Shown: in pieces, positions 1 to 10,882 of the stretch
How positions within the stretch are numbered: position 1 is the first letter of the stretch
Layout of the letters: each line of letters starts with the position of its first letter
DNA from: Neisseria sp.
Lineage (GTDB): Bacteria > Pseudomonadota > Gammaproteobacteria > Burkholderiales > Neisseriaceae
Direction: 5' to 3'
DNA length: 64,000 nt
Assembly (NCBI RefSeq): GCF_030530745.1
Contig: NZ_JAUMUI010000003.1
Span: forward strand, 1-64,000
Program-made: the position numbers and the translations under genes
Notes under the pieces: model-generated
Database searches by the model: none
The model's input: only the letters and a program-made list of their open reading frames with translations
Told to the model about the DNA's origin: nothing

Positions 1-40
1 GGGGAATTTAGAGGAGTTTTGGGATTTTTGCAAAGGTCTC
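1..40. repeat. Right end of a MITE-like repeat, cut by window edge
   Basis: The stretch ends in TTTTTGCAAAGGTCTC, the same terminus that bounds the two full repeat copies at 25208-25349 and 52326-52483. Only the end is in the window, so it could be another short non-coding copy or the end of a full insertion sequence. The inner part does not obviously match the other two copies. Confidence 0.5.
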
Positions 41-96
41 AGGCCGTCTGAAAAAACGGTTTCAATAAAATCAAAAACCAGCCTTTCAGACGGCAT
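41..96. terminator. Inverted DUS pair
   Basis: AGGCCGTCTGAAA and TTTCAGACGGC face each other across a loop of about 30 bases, downstream of lpdA, which reads leftwards. It may act as a terminator as well as an uptake sequence. The long loop makes this less certain than for the compact pairs elsewhere. Confidence 0.45.
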
Positions 97-202
97 GCTT
101 ATTCAACTAAACGCCGTTGCATTGAATACCGAGCGAAACGGGAACAGTCCCTTTATTTTTGTAATGGCCGGCCACATAACCTAAAAACAGCCGACCGTTA
201 CA

Positions 203-1633
203 TCAACCGTGTAAAGCTCGCTTATCCACTGCCAAAGAAGCTTCATGCAACACCTCCGACAAAGTCGGATGGGCATGAACGATGCGGGCAATGTCTTCGC
301 TGCTGGCTTTAAACTCCAGGCCGGTTACCCCCTCGGCAACCAACTCACTGACCATCGGGCCGATCATGTGCACACCGAGAATGCGGTCGGTTTTGGCATC
401 AGCCAACACTTTCACCGTGCCTTTGGCCTTGCCCAAACCTAAAGCACGGCCGTTGGCGGCAAAACCCGAAGTGCCTTTTTTATAGTCCACTCCCTCTGCT
501 TTCAACTGCTCTTCGGTTTTACCGACCCACGCGATTTCAGGGTCGGTGTAGATAACGAACGGAATGGTGTTGAAATCCAAATGCGGCCTCTGACCGGCAA
601 TGCGCTCAGCCACGGCCACACCTTCGTCGCTGGCTTTGTGTGCCAGCATCGGGCCGCGCACCACGTCGCCGATTGCCCAAACATTGGGCAGGTTGGTGCG
701 GCATTCATCGTCCACTTTAATGAAGCCGCGCTCGTCTTTTTCCAACCCTACCGCCTCGGCATTCAAGCCCTCGGTGTTCGGAATACGGCCGATAGAAACA
801 ATCAGTTTGTCGAACGTTTCTTCTTTGGCCTGACCGCCGGTTTCGTAAGCAACGGTTACGCCTTTTTTGCTGTTTTTGATTTCATTCAACTTCACGCCCA
901 GCTCGATAACCAAGCCCTGCTCTTTAGTGAAAATTTTAAATGCTTCTTTAGCGATTTGCTGGTCGGCTGCAGCCAAGAACGTGGGCATGGCTTCAAGAAT
1001 CGTTACTTCGGAGCCTACGCGCTTCCAAACAGAACCCATTTCCAAACCGATTACGCCGGAACCGATTACACCCAGTTTTTTTGGCACTTCGGTCAGGTTC
1101 AACGCACCTTCGTTATCCAGTACATTAACGTTGTCGATATCAATCAAGGGTAAAGAGCGCGGCACGGAACCGGTGGCGATAATCACGTTTTTGGCTTCCA
1201 CCACGTTTTTTTCGCCCTTGTTATCGACCTCAACCTGCCATAAATCGCCGTTACGGCCCTTCAACGAACCTTTACCAAACAAACTTTCCACTTTGTTTTT
1301 TTGAAACAGAAACTTAATGCCGCCGGTAAGTTTGGTAACAATGGCATCTTTGCGCTCAATCATTTTGGCTGCATCAAATTTTACATTGCCGACGGTGATG
1401 CCGTGTTCGGCAAAATCATGTTGTGCGGCATGGTAATGCTCCGAAGACTGCAACAGGGCTTTGGAGGGGATGCAGCCCACATTCAGGCAGGTGCCGCCCA
1501 AAGCCGGCGCATCGCCTGCCTTGTTTACGCCCGCATCGATACAGGCGGTTTTAAAACCAAGTTGGGCGGCTCGGATTGCGGCGATATAACCTCCGGGACC
1601 TGCGCCGATAACGACTACGTCAAACTGGGACAT
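203..1633 (-). CDS. lpdA: Dihydrolipoyl dehydrogenase, E3 of 2-oxoglutarate dehydrogenase
   Basis: This 476-residue cytoplasmic flavoprotein reoxidises the dihydrolipoyl group of the E2 component and passes electrons through FAD to NAD+. The FAD-binding GAGPGG motif is at residues 10-15. The redox disulfide is C49/C54 in [14 protein letters not shown] second dinucleotide fold ([11 protein letters not shown]) is mid-protein, and the catalytic His-Glu sits in HAHPTLSE near the end. The ATG at 1633 has AAAGGA upstream; a longer open frame reaches 1741 but adds non-conserved sequence. It follows sucA-odhB on the same strand, so it is the likely E3 of the 2-oxoglutarate complex. Two other Lpd-type genes occur in the window (31561 and 60809). 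Confidence 0.95.
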   Translation of the reverse strand: MSQFDVVVIGAGPGGYIAAIRAAQLGFKTACIDAGVNKAGDAPALGGTCLNVGCIPSKALLQSSEHYHAAQHDFAEHGITVGNVKFDAAKMIERKDAIVTKLTGGIKFLFQKNKVESLFGKGSLKGRNGDLWQVEVDNKGEKNVVEAKNVIIATGSVPRSLPLIDIDNVNVLDNEGALNLTEVPKKLGVIGSGVIGLEMGSVWKRVGSEVTILEAMPTFLAAADQQIAKEAFKIFTKEQGLVIELGVKLNEIKNSKKGVTVAYETGGQAKEETFDKLIVSIGRIPNTEGLNAEAVGLEKDERGFIKVDDECRTNLPNVWAIGDVVRGPMLAHKASDEGVAVAERIAGQRPHLDFNTIPFVIYTDPEIAWVGKTEEQLKAEGVDYKKGTSGFAANGRALGLGKAKGTVKVLADAKTDRILGVHMIGPMVSELVAEGVTGLEFKASSEDIARIVHAHPTLSEVLHEASLAVDKRALHG

Positions 1634-1786
1634 AATTGAATCCTTTTCTCTTTCTCTGTGTTGCTCCGCCTGAAAATATAAGAACTTTTCAGACGGCCTG
1701 ATTATTGAAGAAATTTCTGAAAACCAAAAACAATAGTGCAAATCAGTTAAAAAACCGGATGCTTCTCAAAAATTGCGGAATGTTTT

Positions 1787-2056
1787 TTAAATCTCTTTCT
1801 TCAAACTGCACGAATAAGGTCTGAAATCCTTGGCGAGCTGCTTATTCCATTTGGTATGCACGCGGATAACGGATCTCGGATGTATTTTGCACAAAGTATC
1901 ACGTGCCAGCGGCACACCTGCTTTATTGCTGCCCAATTGCACACGCTTGCTGAGCAAACGCCCTTGGCCGTCATAGGCCGATACTAAGTATTCTTCCTGA
2001 TGTATTACCGCACAGGCGCTCAAAACCAATGCGGATAAAAGAAACAGATATTTCAT
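1787..2056 (-). CDS. Small putative lipoprotein between odhB and lpdA
   Basis: This 89-residue protein has a hydrophobic N-terminus ending in the lipobox LSAC (Cys15), so it is predicted to be lipidated and exported. The mature part is about 75 residues and mostly polar, with a stretch resembling a beta-hairpin (AYDGQGRLLSKR) and two further Cys. I do not recognise the family. A strong DUS hairpin separates it from odhB upstream, so it probably has its own promoter. It is unusual to find a lipoprotein gene inside the 2-oxoglutarate dehydrogenase cluster. Confidence 0.75.
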   Translation of the reverse strand: MKYLFLLSALVLSACAVIHQEEYLVSAYDGQGRLLSKRVQLGSNKAGVPLARDTLCKIHPRSVIRVHTKWNKQLAKDFRPYSCSLKKEI

Positions 2057-2086
2057 CTTTCTTCATCTTAAATATTCAGCTGTAAC

Positions 2087-2125
2087 GGTTTTCAGACGGC
2101 CTTCGCATTCGCCCGTCTGAAAACC
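2087..2125. terminator. DUS hairpin terminator after odhB
   Basis: GGTTTTCAGACGG pairs perfectly with CCGTCTGAAAACC (13-bp stem, about 13-base loop), just after the odhB stop on the minus strand. It probably ends or weakens the sucA-odhB transcript before the lipoprotein gene. Confidence 0.7.
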
Positions 2126-2137
2126 GCGGATTTTAGA

Positions 2138-3328
2138 TTACAGATCAAGCAACAAGCGTGCAGGATCTTCCAGCAAATCTTTGATGGTTACCAGAGTCAG
2201 CACGGCTTCACGGCCGTCGATGATGCGGTGGTCGTAAGAAAGCGCCAAATACATCATCGGACGCACCACTACTTGGCCGTTTTCTACCACGGCACGCTCT
2301 TTGGTAGCATGCATACCCAAAATGGCAGACTGCGGCGGATTGATGATGGGTGTGGACATCATCGAACCGAATGTACCGCCGTTGGTGATGCTGAACGTGC
2401 CGCCGGTTAAGTCTTCCAGCGCGATTTTGCCGTCTTTGGCTTTTGCAGCGTAATCGACAATGGCTTTTTCAATGTCGGCGATGCTCATTTGATCCGCATC
2501 ACGCAAAATCGGCACAACCAAGCCGCGCGGGCTGCCGATGGCAATACCGATGTCGAAATACCCGTGGTAAACGATATCGTTGCCGTCTACGGAAGCATTG
2601 ACGATTGGAAATTTTTTCAGTGCGGCCACTGCGGCTTTTACGAAAAACGACATAAAGCCCAACTTAACGCCGTGCTCTTTCTCAAATTTTTCTTTATATT
2701 TGTTGCGCAAATCCATTACCGGCTTCATATTAACTTCATTGAAAGTGGTAAGAATCGCGTTTTCCTGCTGGGAAGCCAGCAAACGCTCGGCCACGCGGGT
2801 ACGCAGGCGGCTCATCGGCACGCGCTGTTCAGGACGCACACCGGCAGGCACCGGAGCGGCAGGTGCTGCCGCTGTGGTTTTGGGGGCAGTGGCATTCTGC
2901 ACATCTTCTTTCAACACCCGGCCATTGCGCCCTGAACCTTGTATGCTGTCGATATCTACACCTTTTTCGGCAGCCAGTTTGGCAGCCGCAGGCATCGCTA
3001 CACCGACTTGCATATTGGAAGCAGGAGCCTGTACGGCGGCGGGGGCAGCTTGCTCTGCTGCCGGCACAGAAGCATCGGCTTCGGCTTTGGCTTCGGTATC
3101 GATTTTGGCCAGCAGCTGCTCGGCCACAACGGTTTCGCCGTCTTGGGCAACAATTTCAACCAAAATACCCGCTTCCGGCGACGGTACTTCCAATACAACC
3201 TTATCGGTTTCGACATCAATCAGGATTTCGTCGCGTTTAACGTATTCCCCCACTTTTTTGTGCCAAGACATCAAGGTGCCTTCAGATACGCTTTCAGACA
3301 AAACGGGTACTTTTACTTCAACAATCAT
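2138..3328 (-). CDS. odhB: Dihydrolipoyllysine succinyltransferase, E2 of 2-oxoglutarate dehydrogenase
   Basis: The 396-residue E2 core protein transfers the succinyl group from E1 via lipoyl-lysine to CoA. An N-terminal lipoyl domain has the lipoylated lysine at about K43 in ETDKV. An Ala/Pro-rich linker follows, then a peripheral subunit-binding domain around residues 105-140 ([12 protein letters not shown]), then the catalytic domain with [13 protein letters not shown] close to the C-terminus. The ATG at 3328 has GGAG six bases upstream; a TTG at 3367 would add 13 unlikely residues that run through a DUS. Its sucA-odhB-lpdA context makes succinyl the likely substrate. Also called sucB. Confidence 0.95.
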   Translation of the reverse strand: MIVEVKVPVLSESVSEGTLMSWHKKVGEYVKRDEILIDVETDKVVLEVPSPEAGILVEIVAQDGETVVAEQLLAKIDTEAKAEADASVPAAEQAAPAAVQAPASNMQVGVAMPAAAKLAAEKGVDIDSIQGSGRNGRVLKEDVQNATAPKTTAAAPAAPVPAGVRPEQRVPMSRLRTRVAERLLASQQENAILTTFNEVNMKPVMDLRNKYKEKFEKEHGVKLGFMSFFVKAAVAALKKFPIVNASVDGNDIVYHGYFDIGIAIGSPRGLVVPILRDADQMSIADIEKAIVDYAAKAKDGKIALEDLTGGTFSITNGGTFGSMMSTPIINPPQSAILGMHATKERAVVENGQVVVRPMMYLALSYDHRIIDGREAVLTLVTIKDLLEDPARLLLDL

Positions 3329-3349
3329 TTCATTCTCCGGTGGTGTGAA

Positions 3350-3384
3350 GCCGTCTGAATAATACAAATCGGTTTCAGACGGCC
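3350..3384. terminator. Inverted DUS pair between sucA and odhB
   Basis: GCCGTCTGAA and TTCAGACGGC face each other in the 66-base gap between the sucA stop and the odhB start. It could attenuate read-through from sucA to odhB, but the two subunits are needed together, so complete termination is unlikely. Confidence 0.4.
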
Positions 3385-3394
3385 TTTAAATGGT

Positions 3395-6229
3395 TTAGCT
3401 TAAAGTCATTGCATCTTCAACCAGCTGTTTCAACTGGGCAACGTGTTTGCTCATATAACCGACTGCCGGTGATGCGCTGGCCGGGCGGCCTGCATAACCC
3501 AGTTTCTGCTGTTCGCCCAAGATTTTTTCGATACGGTGGCGTAATTGGTGGAAAGCACCTTGGTTACGCGGCTCTTCCTGAGCCCACACCACATCTTTGA
3601 CGTTGGGGTATTTTGCCAGCTCTGCCTGAACCTCTTCATACGGAAACGGATACAGTTGCTCCACACGCACAATGGCAACATCACTTTCCAGCCCGCGCTC
3701 CGCACGGCCTGCCGCCAAATCGTAATAAACCTGGCCGGCACACAAAATAATGCGTTTCACGCTGCTGTTATCGGCGCGCTCAACCGTATCGCCGATAACC
3801 GGGCGGAAGGTCGAACCTTCGGTGAAGTTTTCCAGCGGGCTCATCGAATCTTTGAAACGCAACAAGCGTTTAGACAAGAAGATTACCAAAGGCTTGCGGT
3901 ATGAACGTAGGGCTTGGCGGCGCAAAATATGGAACATCTGCGATGCTTCAGACGGCATCACAATCTGCATATTCTGCTCGGAACACAGTTGCAGCCAGCG
4001 TTCCAAACGTGCCGAAGAGTGCTCGGGGCCTTGGCCGTCATAACCGTGCGGCAAAATGGTGGTTAATCCGCACAAACGGCCCCATTTGGTTTCGCCTGAA
4101 GAAATAAACTGGTCGATAACCACTTGCGCGCCGTTGGCAAAGTCGCCGAACTGCGCTTCCCAAATGGTGAGTTTGTCGGGTGCAGAACAGGCATAACCGT
4201 ATTCATAGGCCATTACGGCTTCTTCGTTTAGAATCGAATCAATTACCAAGAAACCTGCTTGGTTGTCACTCATATTACGCAAGGGAATGTAAGCTCCGTC
4301 GTCGCTCTTTTCCCGATTTTGATCGTGCAGTACTGCATGGCGGTGCGAGAATGTACCGCGTCCCGAATCTTCGCCGGAAATACGCACACCCGTACCGTTG
4401 GTTACCAGCGCCGCGTATGCAAGCGTTTCCGACATACCCCAGTCTATCGGCTGCTTTCCTGCCGCCATGGATTTACGTGCTTCTAATACGCGTTTTGCGG
4501 TGTTGTGCAAAGCAAAGCCTTCGGGAATTTCTGTAAATTTGTCTGTCAAGCGTTGGATATCCGCCTCTGACAAACCGCTCTCCACTTGCTCGCGCCAATC
4601 TTGGCCTTGGTATTTTGACCAATCTACACGGTGCTTGCTTTCATAGTCGGTGAGGCGTGTTTGCTCGACATGCTCGCCTTTGTCCAAAGCATCGCGATAG
4701 GCTTGGATAAAGCCTTCGGCCTCGTCCGCCTTAATCACGCCTTCAGCCAGCAGTTTGTCGGCATACAGTGCACGGGTGCCGGGATGCTTGGCAACCTTTT
4801 TATACATCATCGGCTGGGTCAGCGTGGGATCGTCGCCCTCGTTATGGCCGAGTTTGCGGTAACAAACCAAATCGATAACGACGTCTTTATTGAATTGCTT
4901 ACGGTAATCCAAAGCTGCCTGAACTACAAAGCATACAGCCTCCGGATCGTCGCCGTTCACATGGAATACGGGAGCTTCCACCATTTTGGCGATATCGGTG
5001 CAATACACGGTAGAACGTACATCCCGGGTATCGGATGTAGTGAACCCGATTTGGTTGTTGATAACCAGATGAATGGTACCGCCGGTAGTATAGCCTCGCG
5101 TTTTGGAAAGGTTGAACGTTGCCTGGTTGACACCCAAACCGATAAAGGCGGAGTCACCGTGAATCAATACCGGCAATACTTGGTTTCGGCCATCTTCGCC
5201 GCGGCGGCGCTGTTTGGCCCGTGTAGACCCCTCTACTACCGGATTAACGATTTCGAGATGCGAAGGATTAAATGCCAGTGTAACGTGCACTGCACCGTAA
5301 GGTGTTGCAATATCCGAATTGAAACCCATATGGTATTTTACGTCACCACTGGGGAGCGTTGCTGCTGCACGGCCTTCAAACTCCGCAAACAAATCTCCGG
5401 GCTTTTTACCCAACGTATTCACCAATACATTCAGGCGGCCCCTGTGTGCCATACCGATAATCACTTCTTCAATACCGTCTTTTCCGGCATTCCGAATCAG
5501 ATAGTTCAAACCCGCAATCGAGCTTTCCCCACCTTCTACCGAGAAACGTTTCTGACCGACATACTTGGTATGAAGATAACGCTCCAAAGTTTCTGCCGCA
5601 GTTAGTTGTTTGAGGATGTAACGTTTTTCATCGGCATTAAATTTAGGGGCAGATAAAGAACCTTCAAAATAATTGCGGATCCAACGTCGCTCTTCGGTAT
5701 TGGCGATATACATATATTCAATACCGATATGGCCGCAATAAGTTTGTTTCAGTTTGCTGACAATATCAGACAAAGTCATTTTATCGCTGCCGGCAAAATC
5801 CCCCTCTCCCACGCTGAACTGTACCGCCATATCGGCAGCATCCAAACCATGGAACTCAGGCTTCAAGGCATCAATGTTTCTGGGAGGCATACGCCGGAGG
5901 GGATCAAGTTGAGCCGCGCCTACACCCTGAATGCGGTAAGCAGACATCATTCGTAGAACGCCGACTTGCTTTTTCAGCATGTTTTCATCCAGACCGCCCG
6001 AAATAGCTGCAGTTGCTCTGTTTTTGGCCAAATCGGCAAACGATTCCTGAATCGGACGGTGCGGAACGTCGCGCTCTGCCGCGCCCGGTTGTGCGGCAAG
6101 GTCTGTAAAATATTGTTTCCATTTATCATCCACAGAATTCGGATCATTCAGGAAATTCTCATACAGCTCTTCGATGTAAGGTGCATTCGAACCAAATAAA
6201 TATGAAAAATTGAGCTTGTTTTCCATCAT
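3395..6229 (-). CDS. sucA: 2-oxoglutarate dehydrogenase E1
   Basis: The 944-residue thiamine-diphosphate enzyme decarboxylates 2-oxoglutarate and succinylates the E2 lipoyl group. The N-terminal segment (YLFGSNAPYIEELYENFLNDP) is typical of E1o and its E2-binding helix. The central part carries GMAHRGRLNVL, HGDSAFIGLG and the ThDP/Mg region around HVNGDDPEAV, and the C-terminal transketolase-like half is complete. Length is normal for the family. Two consecutive ATG codons (6229 and 6226) are possible starts, with AAAGGGCA upstream. It lies 66 bases before odhB on the same strand. Also called odhA. Confidence 0.96.
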   Translation of the reverse strand: MMENKLNFSYLFGSNAPYIEELYENFLNDPNSVDDKWKQYFTDLAAQPGAAERDVPHRPIQESFADLAKNRATAAISGGLDENMLKKQVGVLRMMSAYRIQGVGAAQLDPLRRMPPRNIDALKPEFHGLDAADMAVQFSVGEGDFAGSDKMTLSDIVSKLKQTYCGHIGIEYMYIANTEERRWIRNYFEGSLSAPKFNADEKRYILKQLTAAETLERYLHTKYVGQKRFSVEGGESSIAGLNYLIRNAGKDGIEEVIIGMAHRGRLNVLVNTLGKKPGDLFAEFEGRAAATLPSGDVKYHMGFNSDIATPYGAVHVTLAFNPSHLEIVNPVVEGSTRAKQRRRGEDGRNQVLPVLIHGDSAFIGLGVNQATFNLSKTRGYTTGGTIHLVINNQIGFTTSDTRDVRSTVYCTDIAKMVEAPVFHVNGDDPEAVCFVVQAALDYRKQFNKDVVIDLVCYRKLGHNEGDDPTLTQPMMYKKVAKHPGTRALYADKLLAEGVIKADEAEGFIQAYRDALDKGEHVEQTRLTDYESKHRVDWSKYQGQDWREQVESGLSEADIQRLTDKFTEIPEGFALHNTAKRVLEARKSMAAGKQPIDWGMSETLAYAALVTNGTGVRISGEDSGRGTFSHRHAVLHDQNREKSDDGAYIPLRNMSDNQAGFLVIDSILNEEAVMAYEYGYACSAPDKLTIWEAQFGDFANGAQVVIDQFISSGETKWGRLCGLTTILPHGYDGQGPEHSSARLERWLQLCSEQNMQIVMPSEASQMFHILRRQALRSYRKPLVIFLSKRLLRFKDSMSPLENFTEGSTFRPVIGDTVERADNSSVKRIILCAGQVYYDLAAGRAERGLESDVAIVRVEQLYPFPYEEVQAELAKYPNVKDVVWAQEEPRNQGAFHQLRHRIEKILGEQQKLGYAGRPASASPAVGYMSKHVAQLKQLVEDAMTLS

Positions 6230-6420
6230 GGATTGCCCTTTGCCTATATAAATAAAGAGTAGAATTTCTTATTTTCAAAATAGCCGGTGGCCGTCTGAAA
6301 ATATGCTTATTCTACTCTTTGCATTTTAAGTTTGCTAATGTTTTCTACGTTGATTTTCAAGTAATTTAATTACGGAGCATACCTCGAAAATCTAAACGGA
6401 ATTTACGGTATATGCCGTTA

Positions 6421-7704
6421 TCAACGCTTATCGACAGGCACGAAGTCACGACGCTCCGCTCCTGTGTACAGTTGACGCGGACGGCCGATTTTCTGATTCG
6501 GATCACTGATCATTTCATGCCAGTGCGATATCCAACCGACCGTGCGTGCCAATGCGAAAATAACGGTAAACATGGAAACCGGAATACCTAATGCAGACAA
6601 TACGATACCTGAATAAAAGTCTACATTCGGATACAGTTTCCGCTCAACAAAATAAGGATCGTTCAGCGCGATTTGTTCCAATTCCATAGCCAGCTTGAAT
6701 TGCGGATCATCTTCCAAACCAAGCTCTTTCAACACTTCATAACACGTTTCACGCATAATGCTCGCACGGGGATCCATGTTGCGGTAAACGCGGTGTCCGA
6801 AACCCATCAAGCGGTATTTGCGTTCTTTCACACCTTCCATAAAAGCCGCAACATTAGATACATCACCGATTTCATCAAGCATTTTCAGCACAGCTTCGTT
6901 CGCACCGCCGTGTGCAGGCCCCCACAAGCTGGCAATACCGGCAGCGATACATGCAAACGGATTGGCACCTGAAGAACCGGCCAAGCGTACGGTAGAAGTA
7001 GATGCGTTTTGCTCGTGATCTGCGTGCAAAATAAAAATACGGTCAAGCGCACGAACTAATACCGGATTCGGCGTATAGCTCTCACACGGAGTAGCAAACA
7101 TCATGTGCATAAAGTTTGCCGTGTAAGAAAGATCGTTGCGCGGATAATTGAACGGCAGCCCGTTTGAATAACGGTAACACATGGCTGCGATGGTCGGAAT
7201 TTTTGAAATCAGGCGGTAAATGGCAATTTTGCGGTGCTCGGGATCTGAAATTTCCAAGCTGTCTTGATAAAATGCTGATAAAGCACCTACCACACCTACC
7301 ATCATCGCCATCGGGTGGGCATCACGACGGAAACCGCGGAAAAACCATGTCAGCTGTTCATGCACCATAGTATGATGCATAACAGTATCTTCAAACTTAG
7401 CTTTCTGTTCTGCTGTCGGCAGTTCTCCGTAAATCAGCAGATAACAGGTTTCCAGATAATCGCTGCTTTCAGCCAACTGTTCGATCGGATAACCGCGGTA
7501 ATAGAGCTGGCCTTTATCACCATCAATAAATGTGATTTTCGATTCGCAACTGGCTGTAGATACAAAACCGGGATCAAACGTAAACATGCCAGTACCTTTG
7601 GTAAAGGTACGGATATCGACCACATCAGGGCCCAAAGTACCTTCCAGCACAGGCAACTCCAGTGTATCTCTACCTTCAGCCTGCAATTTTACTGTTTTAG
7701 ACAT
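6421..7704 (-). CDS. gltA: Citrate synthase
   Basis: This 427-residue type I citrate synthase condenses oxaloacetate and acetyl-CoA in the cytoplasm. The active-site histidine regions are visible as [14 protein letters not shown] with [11 protein letters not shown], and [14 protein letters not shown]. The length fits the NADH-sensitive hexameric Gram-negative class. The ATG at 7704 has AAGGAG six bases upstream; the open frame reaches 7761 without added conservation. It lies between sdhE and sucA on the same strand, with gaps of about 92 and 191 bases, so it probably has its own promoter. Confidence 0.96.
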   Translation of the reverse strand: MSKTVKLQAEGRDTLELPVLEGTLGPDVVDIRTFTKGTGMFTFDPGFVSTASCESKITFIDGDKGQLYYRGYPIEQLAESSDYLETCYLLIYGELPTAEQKAKFEDTVMHHTMVHEQLTWFFRGFRRDAHPMAMMVGVVGALSAFYQDSLEISDPEHRKIAIYRLISKIPTIAAMCYRYSNGLPFNYPRNDLSYTANFMHMMFATPCESYTPNPVLVRALDRIFILHADHEQNASTSTVRLAGSSGANPFACIAAGIASLWGPAHGGANEAVLKMLDEIGDVSNVAAFMEGVKERKYRLMGFGHRVYRNMDPRASIMRETCYEVLKELGLEDDPQFKLAMELEQIALNDPYFVERKLYPNVDFYSGIVLSALGIPVSMFTVIFALARTVGWISHWHEMISDPNQKIGRPRQLYTGAERRDFVPVDKR

Positions 7705-7796
7705 CTCTTGCTCCTTGTGTTTTTCTGTTGGAATCAGACTCGGCGCATTGAATTTACGCAACCCGGTCCTGCTATTTTCAGACGGCCCGATAACGC

Positions 7797-8045
7797 TCAG
7801 GCTCCCCTGATTTTTTCCAGAAGAGGAAGAAAACGGACATCGGCTGTTTCTTCTTTTTGGTTAACCAGAGCCAAAAACTCTTGGTCGGGTAATTCCAAAA
7901 TATCCACAAATACCGCCAATTCCTCATCATTAAGGCTCTGGAACTCTTTATCCATGAACCGCCCTAGCACAATATCAAGCTCAAGCAGCCCACGACGGGT
8001 TTGATAACGGATTCTGCGTTTTGCAGCTTCGTCGAAAACAGGCAT
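7797..8045 (-). CDS. sdhE: Succinate dehydrogenase assembly factor (FAD assembly, SdhE/YgfY family)
   Basis: The 82-residue protein carries the family signature R-RGLLELD near residue 20 and a compact acidic all-alpha composition. In related bacteria it assists covalent FAD attachment to SdhA. Its ATG is one base after the sdhB stop, so it is translationally linked to the sdh operon, which fits the role. It is followed by a single DUS before gltA. Confidence 0.92.
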   Translation of the reverse strand: MPVFDEAAKRRIRYQTRRGLLELDIVLGRFMDKEFQSLNDEELAVFVDILELPDQEFLALVNQKEETADVRFLPLLEKIRGA

Positions 8046-8046
8046 A

Positions 8047-8751
8047 TCAAACTGCTCGCTTCAACATGATTTCTTTAATCTTACCGATAGCCCTAGTCGG
8101 GTTCAAGTGTTTCGGACAAACATCAACACAGTTCATGATTGTATGGCAACGGAACAAGCGGTAAGGATCGTTCAAATTATCCAAACGTTCGTTGGTAATC
8201 GTATCGCGGCTGTCCGCAATGAAGCGGTAGGCATTCAGCAAGCCTGACGGCCCTACAAATTTATCAGGGTTCCACCAGAAAGACGGACATGCCGTCGAAC
8301 AGCAAGCACACAAAATACACTCATATAAACCATCCAGTTCTTTACGCTCTTCCTGAGTTTGCAGGCGTTCGCGATCAGGAGCCGGAGTATCATTGACTAC
8401 ATACGGCTTAATAGAATGGTATTGTTTGAAAAACTGTGTCATATCAACGATTAAATCGCGGATTACCGGCAAGCCTGGCAACGGACGGAGCTTTATCGGC
8501 TGTTTCAAACTACGGATATCTGTTAAACAGGCCAAACCGTTCTTACCGTTGATATTCATGCCGTCTGAACCGCAAATACCTTCGCGGCAAGAACGGCGGA
8601 ACGACAAACTGTCATCCATTGCTTTCAGCTTCACGAGAGCATCCAGCAGTTTTACATCGGTAGGTTCGATTTCAAGCTCGTAATCTTTCATATACGGCTT
8701 GGCATCTACATCAGGATTGTAACGGTACACCTGAAAACGTACTTTTTCCAT
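8047..8751 (-). CDS. sdhB: Succinate dehydrogenase iron-sulfur subunit
   Basis: This 234-residue subunit carries electrons from SdhA to the membrane quinone site. Three cluster-binding regions are visible: CREGICGSDG with a later Cys in LACLTD for the [2Fe-2S] cluster, then CILCACCSTACP and CHTIMNCVDVCPKHLNP for the [4Fe-4S] and [3Fe-4S] clusters. The start has AAGGAA eight bases upstream and lies 23 bases after the sdhA stop. A coding-strand DUS occurs around 8565. Confidence 0.96.
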   Translation of the reverse strand: MEKVRFQVYRYNPDVDAKPYMKDYELEIEPTDVKLLDALVKLKAMDDSLSFRRSCREGICGSDGMNINGKNGLACLTDIRSLKQPIKLRPLPGLPVIRDLIVDMTQFFKQYHSIKPYVVNDTPAPDRERLQTQEERKELDGLYECILCACCSTACPSFWWNPDKFVGPSGLLNAYRFIADSRDTITNERLDNLNDPYRLFRCHTIMNCVDVCPKHLNPTRAIGKIKEIMLKRAV

Positions 8752-8774
8752 GTGCTGTGTTCCTTATATTCTTT

Positions 8775-10538
8775 TTAGTAAACGCGCTTGGCCGGTTCGA
8801 TATAGTCAACGGTTAATGGTTTGGTGTGAACCGGTTTGTAGGCCAAGCTGTTGTCTGCCGTGTAAAACAGAGAGTGTTTCATCCAGTTCTCGTCATCACG
8901 CTCTGGGTGGTCGTCCGAAGCGTGGGCGCCGCGCGACTCCTTGCGGGCTTCGGCAGCAACCAAAGTGGCTTTGGCCACTTCGATAAGATTATCCAGTTCC
9001 AAAGCTTCGATACGCGCCGTATTCCAAACCTGGCTCTTGTCTTTGATTTCGGTGTTTTTTACGCGTTCGGCAATTTTCAAAACTTTTTCAACGCCTTCTT
9101 TCAAGATGGCATCAGTTCTGAATACACCGGCGTGCAGTTGGACAGTACGTTGCAACTCGTTGCGCAAAGCATCCACATTTTCACCGCCGGTTTGATTGTT
9201 CAGACGATCCAAACGCTGCTTGGTCAATTGCCCCGCATCGGCAGGCAATTCTTTCCAGCCGTTTTGCTGATTGATATATTCAATCATACTGTCGCCGGCA
9301 GACTTGCCGAATACCACCAAATCCAGTAACGAGTTGGTGCCCAAGCGGTTGGCACCGTGAACCGATGCACAGGCACACTCCCCTGCTGCATACAGGCCGT
9401 TTACTACTGTTTCAAGATTACCGTTTTTAGGTACGACTACTTCACCCAAATAGTTAGTGGGAATACCGCCCATCATGTAGTGTGTCGTCGGCACGACGGG
9501 AATCGGATCCTTGATGGGATCGATGCCGGCAAACTGAATAGAAATCTCACGGATACCCGGCAATTTCTCCATGATTTTCTCTGCACCGATATGGTCGATT
9601 TTCAATAGTACGTGGTCTTTATTTTTTCCGCAGCCGCGGCCTTCATAAATTTCCATAGCCATCGCACGCGAAACCACATCGCGTGAAGCCAGGTCTTTTA
9701 CAGTCGGCGCATAACGTTCCATAAAGCGCTCGCCGTCTGCATTCAGCAGAATGCCGCCCTCACCGCGCACGCCCTCGGTAATCAGCACGCCCGCTCCGGC
9801 TACGCCTGTGGGGTGAAATTGCCAAAATTCCATATCTTCCAACGGAATACCTGCGCGCGCGCAAATACCCAAACCGTCGCCGGTATTCATAAAGGCATTT
9901 GTTGAAGAAGCATAGATGCGCCCGGCCCCGCCGGTGGCAAACAACACGGCTTTCGCATGGAAAATATAAACGTCGCCGCTTTCCATTTCCATCGCGGTTA
10001 CACCAACCACATCGCCGTTATCGTCGCGAATCAAATCCAGCGCGGTCCATTCCACAAAGAATTGGGTATTGGCACGCACGTTTTGCTGATAGAGCGTATG
10101 CAGCATAGCATGGCCTGTACGGTCTGCCACGGCGCAGGCACGCTCTACCGCGCGCTTACCGTGTTCGGCGGTATGGCCGCCGAAAGGACGCTGATAGATT
10201 TTGCCGCTTTCCACACGGTCAAACGGCATACCCATATGTTCCAATTCGATAACGGCTTCGGGAGCACGGCGGCACATAAATTCAATGGCATCTTGATCGC
10301 CCAGCCAATCGGAGCCTTTTACGGTGTCGTACATATGCCAGTCCCAGCGGTCTTCCTGCACATTACCCAAAGAAGCCGAGATACCGCCTTGCGCAGCAAC
10401 CGTATGCGAACGTGTGGGAAACACTTTAGACAAAACGGCGGTATTCAAGCCAGATTTGGACAATTGCAGTGCAGCGCGCAAACCGGCGCCCCCTCCACCG
10501 ACAATAACAGCATCAAATTTGCGAACAGGAAAACTCAT
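8775..10538 (-). CDS. sdhA: Succinate dehydrogenase flavoprotein subunit
   Basis: The 587-residue subunit oxidises succinate to fumarate at a covalent FAD. The FAD fold [13 protein letters not shown] is at the N-terminus. The flavinylation region [10 protein letters not shown] follows, and the substrate-site block [15 protein letters not shown] and the capping-domain histidine region [11 protein letters not shown] are intact. The ATG at 10538 overlaps the sdhD stop as ATGA, indicating translational coupling; the ATG-less extension to 10550 is not needed. Confidence 0.97.
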   Translation of the reverse strand: MSFPVRKFDAVIVGGGGAGLRAALQLSKSGLNTAVLSKVFPTRSHTVAAQGGISASLGNVQEDRWDWHMYDTVKGSDWLGDQDAIEFMCRRAPEAVIELEHMGMPFDRVESGKIYQRPFGGHTAEHGKRAVERACAVADRTGHAMLHTLYQQNVRANTQFFVEWTALDLIRDDNGDVVGVTAMEMESGDVYIFHAKAVLFATGGAGRIYASSTNAFMNTGDGLGICARAGIPLEDMEFWQFHPTGVAGAGVLITEGVRGEGGILLNADGERFMERYAPTVKDLASRDVVSRAMAMEIYEGRGCGKNKDHVLLKIDHIGAEKIMEKLPGIREISIQFAGIDPIKDPIPVVPTTHYMMGGIPTNYLGEVVVPKNGNLETVVNGLYAAGECACASVHGANRLGTNSLLDLVVFGKSAGDSMIEYINQQNGWKELPADAGQLTKQRLDRLNNQTGGENVDALRNELQRTVQLHAGVFRTDAILKEGVEKVLKIAERVKNTEIKDKSQVWNTARIEALELDNLIEVAKATLVAAEARKESRGAHASDDHPERDDENWMKHSLFYTADNSLAYKPVHTKPLTVDYIEPAKRVY

Positions 10539-10882
10539 ACGATACCCCAAATTACTTTAACCGAATAAACCAAGCAACCAACCAGCCACACGATGGTCGC
10601 AACCTGCAAAAACAGACGCAGGCCGAAAGACTTAATATAGTCCATCCACAAATCGCGGATACCTACCCAAGCATGCAGAAACAATGCAACAAAAGTAACT
10701 TGGGTAAACACCTTCACCCATGTTTGTGCAAAAAATGCCTGCCACGACTCATAATCACCGGGCAATGCCGACAAGAAGATAATGAATGCAACGGTATAAA
10801 TCAGCATAATAACAGCCGTAGCACGCTGCATTGCCCAATCGCGCAAGCCGTAATGGGCACCGGCCAGTTTGCGGTCTACCAT
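10535..10882 (-). CDS. sdhD: Succinate dehydrogenase membrane anchor subunit
   Basis: The protein is a 115-residue hydrophobic anchor with three predicted membrane helices that binds haem b and quinone with SdhC. The second helix holds the histidine of [17 protein letters not shown] chose the ATG at 10882 because AGGAG lies seven bases upstream; an ATG six bases earlier (10888) would leave almost no spacing. The gene overlaps the end of sdhC by seven bases and the start of sdhA by four. Confidence 0.93.
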   Translation of the reverse strand: MVDRKLAGAHYGLRDWAMQRATAVIMLIYTVAFIIFLSALPGDYESWQAFFAQTWVKVFTQVTFVALFLHAWVGIRDLWMDYIKSFGLRLFLQVATIVWLVGCLVYSVKVIWGIV

